A program made the translations under genes and the position numbers. Shown here piece after piece: positions 12,624 through 14,352 of a DNA stretch of 14,352 bases. The notes under the pieces were generated by a model. The model made no database searches, was not told where the DNA came from, and worked only from the letters and a program-made list of their open reading frames with translations. Position 1 is the stretch's first letter. Every line of letters begins with the position of its first letter. This DNA comes from CAZVBV01 sp964578905 (GTDB lineage Bacteria > Patescibacteriota > Gracilibacteria > UBA4473): the NCBI GenBank assembly GCA_964578905.1, contig CAZOER010000024.1, positions 1 to 14,352 on the forward strand. Reading direction: 5' to 3'.

Positions 12624-13340
12624 TCATTTTTTTATTGAATATCCCTTAGATACAAGATATTCGTTAAATTGCATTAAATCCATAGAGTCTTTGTAATAAA
12701 CTACTTTATATTTACCAGGCGAAAGAGCAATTACATCATCTGCATTAAGTTCCGTATCAATTCCCAAGTTGATCATCATATCCCAAGTTGATGAACCTAC
12801 TAGCCAAAATATAACTTCATCATCATCCAATAGATTTCCTTTAGAAGTTTCAAATAAGACACCACAATATAAATCCTTTTGAATTTCTCCTATTTTAATA
12901 GAATTACTGTAAGGTCCAATATTTTTAAAATTGTAGAGTTTGTTGCAAATACCAAATTTGACTCCGTTTCTTATAAATGATGAACGAACTTCAATTAATT
13001 CTCCATTCGTTAGTTTGATATCAATTTGATTAGATGCACTTTGAAATTGCGTTTCTGTAGCAATATCATCGAATCTACTATTAATGTATTCAAGCCAACC
13101 TTTTTCAGCCAATAACCCTCCGAATGAATCTGTTATTAATCTTTTTTCATTACGCGATAAAGCACTCTCATTTGCTGAAGCAGAAGAGACCTCCAGGGAT
13201 AGTGATTTTGCTTTTTTAAAAATATCTTTATAGCTTTCAGAGTCTTTCTTTACTGTGATTTTGATTGCTCCAAAGTCCCTTAGAATATTTAATTGATTTT
13301 CCGGATCCTGACATTTAATTAGCTTTTTTTGAAAAATCAT
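12624..13340 (-). CDS. Probable PD-(D/E)XK-fold nuclease (restriction-enzyme-like)
   Basis: At 238 residues, no named family is recognised. The centre reads like a PD-(D/E)XK core: helix FGGLLAEKGWLEYI (73-86) with Glu79, then NQIDIKLTNGELIEVRSSF, giving Asp107 and the Glu117-x-Arg119 pair where Lys is more usual. Strands KFGICNKLYNF and CGVLFE follow. The N-terminal 60 residues are helical and charged; the C-terminal third (about 172-238) is a separate alpha/beta piece. Base composition is clearly A/T-rich compared with the housekeeping genes. It is divergent from a probable winged-helix protein and near a ParB-domain gene, a context suggesting restriction-modification or another defence system. 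The fold call is by pattern only. Confidence 0.75.
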   Translation of the reverse strand: MIFQKKLIKCQDPENQLNILRDFGAIKITVKKDSESYKDIFKKAKSLSLEVSSASANESALSRNEKRLITDSFGGLLAEKGWLEYINSRFDDIATETQFQSASNQIDIKLTNGELIEVRSSFIRNGVKFGICNKLYNFKNIGPYSNSIKIGEIQKDLYCGVLFETSKGNLLDDDEVIFWLVGSSTWDMMINLGIDTELNADDVIALSPGKYKVVYYKDSMDLMQFNEYLVSKGYSIKK

Positions 13341-13355
13341 ACTAAATAGTTTTAA

Positions 13356-13383
13356 ATTCTACAGTCCCCCCTAAACAGTACAA
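13356..13383 (-). promoter_or_regulatory. Putative promoter of the nuclease-like gene
   Basis: TTGTAC (13383-13378), a 16-base spacer containing a run of six Gs, and TAGAAT (13361-13356) lie on the minus strand, 16 bases before the ATG. The -10 matches at 5 of 6 positions; the -35 is weak. Confidence 0.45.
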
Positions 13384-13437
13384 ACATGAATTTCTAGTTT
13401 GATATTAAGATAAAATCAAATTGATGGCAATTGTAGT

Positions 13438-13467
13438 TTGAAGTATTCGTCTTCGATGGTATAGAAT
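13438..13467 (+). promoter_or_regulatory. Putative promoter of the winged-helix gene
   Basis: TTGAAG (13438-13443), an 18-base spacer and TAGAAT (13462-13467) lie on the plus strand. An alternative -10 is TATAGA with a 16-base spacer. The -10 is also the left arm of a palindrome. Confidence 0.5.
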
Positions 13468-13484
13468 TCCATTCTAGGAATGGA
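13462..13484. promoter_or_regulatory. Two overlapping palindromes at the winged-helix gene promoter (operator candidate)
   Basis: TAGAAT-TCC-ATTCTA (13462-13476) and TCCATTC-TAG-GAATGGA (13468-13484) share their middle bases. The first covers the predicted -10. Arms of 6 and 7 bases are perfect. Overlapping sites of this kind suit a dimeric regulator whose two binding positions compete, for example an autoregulator. Confidence 0.6.
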
Positions 13485-13527
13485 TTTATATTTATTTTAG
13501 ATCATAAAAAGATGAGATTTCTATTTA

Positions 13528-14040
13528 ATGGTTTATTTAATTTACAAAAGCATGCTCCCTTATGAATTCCAAGCGTCAGCGTACAGAAAAGAAATAGGGC
13601 GTTTAATGACTATTGCAGTGGAAATTGTCGAAGACCTACCTCCCATACTGCAATTGCAATATGAATCCGTTCTGAGCTCTAGAGCTCCAACAATGGAGAC
13701 TCTTAATGAAATAATCGCACTTGGAGAAAGTTTACAAATCAATACGGAAGAAGCTAAATTAGAATTCAATTCAAAATCTATTGAAGTAAATTACAATGGG
13801 GATTCACTACCATTAAACACAAGATTGCAAATTCGTTTTTTAGAAAGAATGTTAAAATTAAATATAGGAGAATCTGTAAAAACAGAGGTATTTGAGATTG
13901 ATTTGTACGATACCGATGTAAATGATCCAAAAGGCAGCTTAAAACAATTAGTTTTTCGAATTAATACGAAACTGGAAGAACGTTTTGGAATAAAGGAATC
14001 CTTTAAATACAGTTCTACAAAAATTACTAGAAAAAAGTAG
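13528..14040 (+). CDS. Probable winged-helix protein, unknown family
   Basis: This 170-residue A/T-rich gene may start at 13528 or at the internal ATG at 13552 (MLPYEFQ). Residues about 10-75 are helical. From 88 on, the order NGDSLPLNTRLQIRFLERML, a helix-strand segment FEIDLYDTD, KQLVFRINTKLEERFG and a final strand SSTKITRK mimics an OmpR-like or related winged-helix domain, with 140-152 as the likely recognition helix. This is pattern-based. The overlapping palindromes at its promoter fit an autoregulated DNA-binding protein. It is divergent from the nuclease-like gene and followed after 44 bases by the ParB-domain gene in the same direction, so it may be the control protein of that module. 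Confidence 0.75.
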   Translation: MVYLIYKSMLPYEFQASAYRKEIGRLMTIAVEIVEDLPPILQLQYESVLSSRAPTMETLNEIIALGESLQINTEEAKLEFNSKSIEVNYNGDSLPLNTRLQIRFLERMLKLNIGESVKTEVFEIDLYDTDVNDPKGSLKQLVFRINTKLEERFGIKESFKYSSTKITRKK

Positions 14041-14084
14041 TTTTCGTACCACTTTCATACCTTTTGGGAGTTCACACTTCAGGT

Positions 14085-14352
14085 ATGATTAAGAAAGTAT
14101 CGTCTTCGGCAATTCATATCGTATCAGTCTCTACCCATGATTTGAAAGCTTCAACATATAACCCTCGCAAGTGGAGCGAAACAGCAATTAAGCAACTTAC
14201 AGAGTCAATTGAGCGCTTCGGATTAGTAGATCCTATTCTCGTGAATGGAGCGGAAGAGAGAAAAAACATCGTCATTGGAGGGCATTTTCGGCTCAAGATT
14301 GCGAAAGATTTAGGATATACAGAAGTTCCCGTTGTCTACATCAACATCCCTG
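14085..14352 (+). CDS. ParB/Srx-fold N-terminal domain protein, partial (3' end outside)
   Basis: 89 residues are visible from the ATG at 14085, in frame to the window end. The segment shows the ParB N-terminal pattern: LKASTYNPRKWS (20-31), LTESIERFGLVDPILVN (38-54) and the nucleotide-binding motif IGGHFRLKIAKDLGY, then EVPVVYI. Spacing and wording (NPRKWSE, GLVDPI, IGGHFRL) match the ParB-like modules that precede or are fused to DNA methyltransferases in phages and mobile islands rather than chromosomal ParB, but the deciding C-terminal part is missing. Its visible codons look less A/T-rich than the two genes before it. No Shine-Dalgarno at normal spacing is seen (CAGGT abuts the ATG). Confidence 0.88.
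   Translation, partial: MIKKVSSSAIHIVSVSTHDLKASTYNPRKWSETAIKQLTESIERFGLVDPILVNGAEERKNIVIGGHFRLKIAKDLGYTEVPVVYINIP

Noticed and set aside
1..14352. Recoded TGA as in some candidate-phyla lineages
   Set aside because: No gene has an internal TGA, and the NUDIX and receiver genes end in TGA at family-consistent positions.
1..14352. CRISPR array
   Set aside because: No regularly spaced direct repeats with unique spacers; the only tandem repeat is two adjacent 9-mers at 12515-12532.

Overview
The window looks like chromosomal DNA from a small-genome bacterium, most plausibly Candidate Phyla Radiation/Patescibacteria. This is inferred from the membrane-anchored baseplate-J-like protein of a type common in that group, many short uncharacterised exported proteins, and housekeeping genes scattered among them. 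The exact lineage cannot be fixed from the sequence. TGA acts as a normal stop: the NUDIX gene and the CheY-like gene both end in TGA at sensible places. Only one of 17 gene starts has a convincing Shine-Dalgarno sequence. Several predicted promoters place the transcript start only a few bases before the ATG.

Positions 1-8160 (minus strand throughout) are a housekeeping stretch. A partial tRNA-Pro(TGG) is followed by an acidic protein with a possible transglutaminase-like C-terminal domain, a membrane-anchored coiled-coil protein, the FtsH protease and peptide deformylase. Next come ribosomal proteins L7/L12 and L10 behind an L10-type leader with a clear intrinsic attenuator, then an ADP-ribose-type NUDIX hydrolase overlapping chorismate synthase, and a small exported basic protein.

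Positions 8161-12456 carry the baseplate-J-like membrane protein, a compact GIY-YIG gene exactly bounded by a 33-base inverted repeat, and a two-component cluster. The cluster is an OmpR-type regulator facing a soluble histidine kinase whose end overlaps a single-domain receiver. The GIY-YIG gene plus its hairpin arms looks like a miniature mobile unit. A second outward-facing pair of the same repeat family, with no gene inside, lies at 5858-5982.

Positions 12457-14352 change character. They hold an A/T-rich block with a probable PD-(D/E)XK nuclease, a divergent probable winged-helix protein with overlapping palindromes at its promoter, and the start of a ParB-domain gene of the kind often joined to DNA methyltransferases. 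This is the best candidate for an acquired restriction-modification or other defence module; the decisive downstream part is outside the window.
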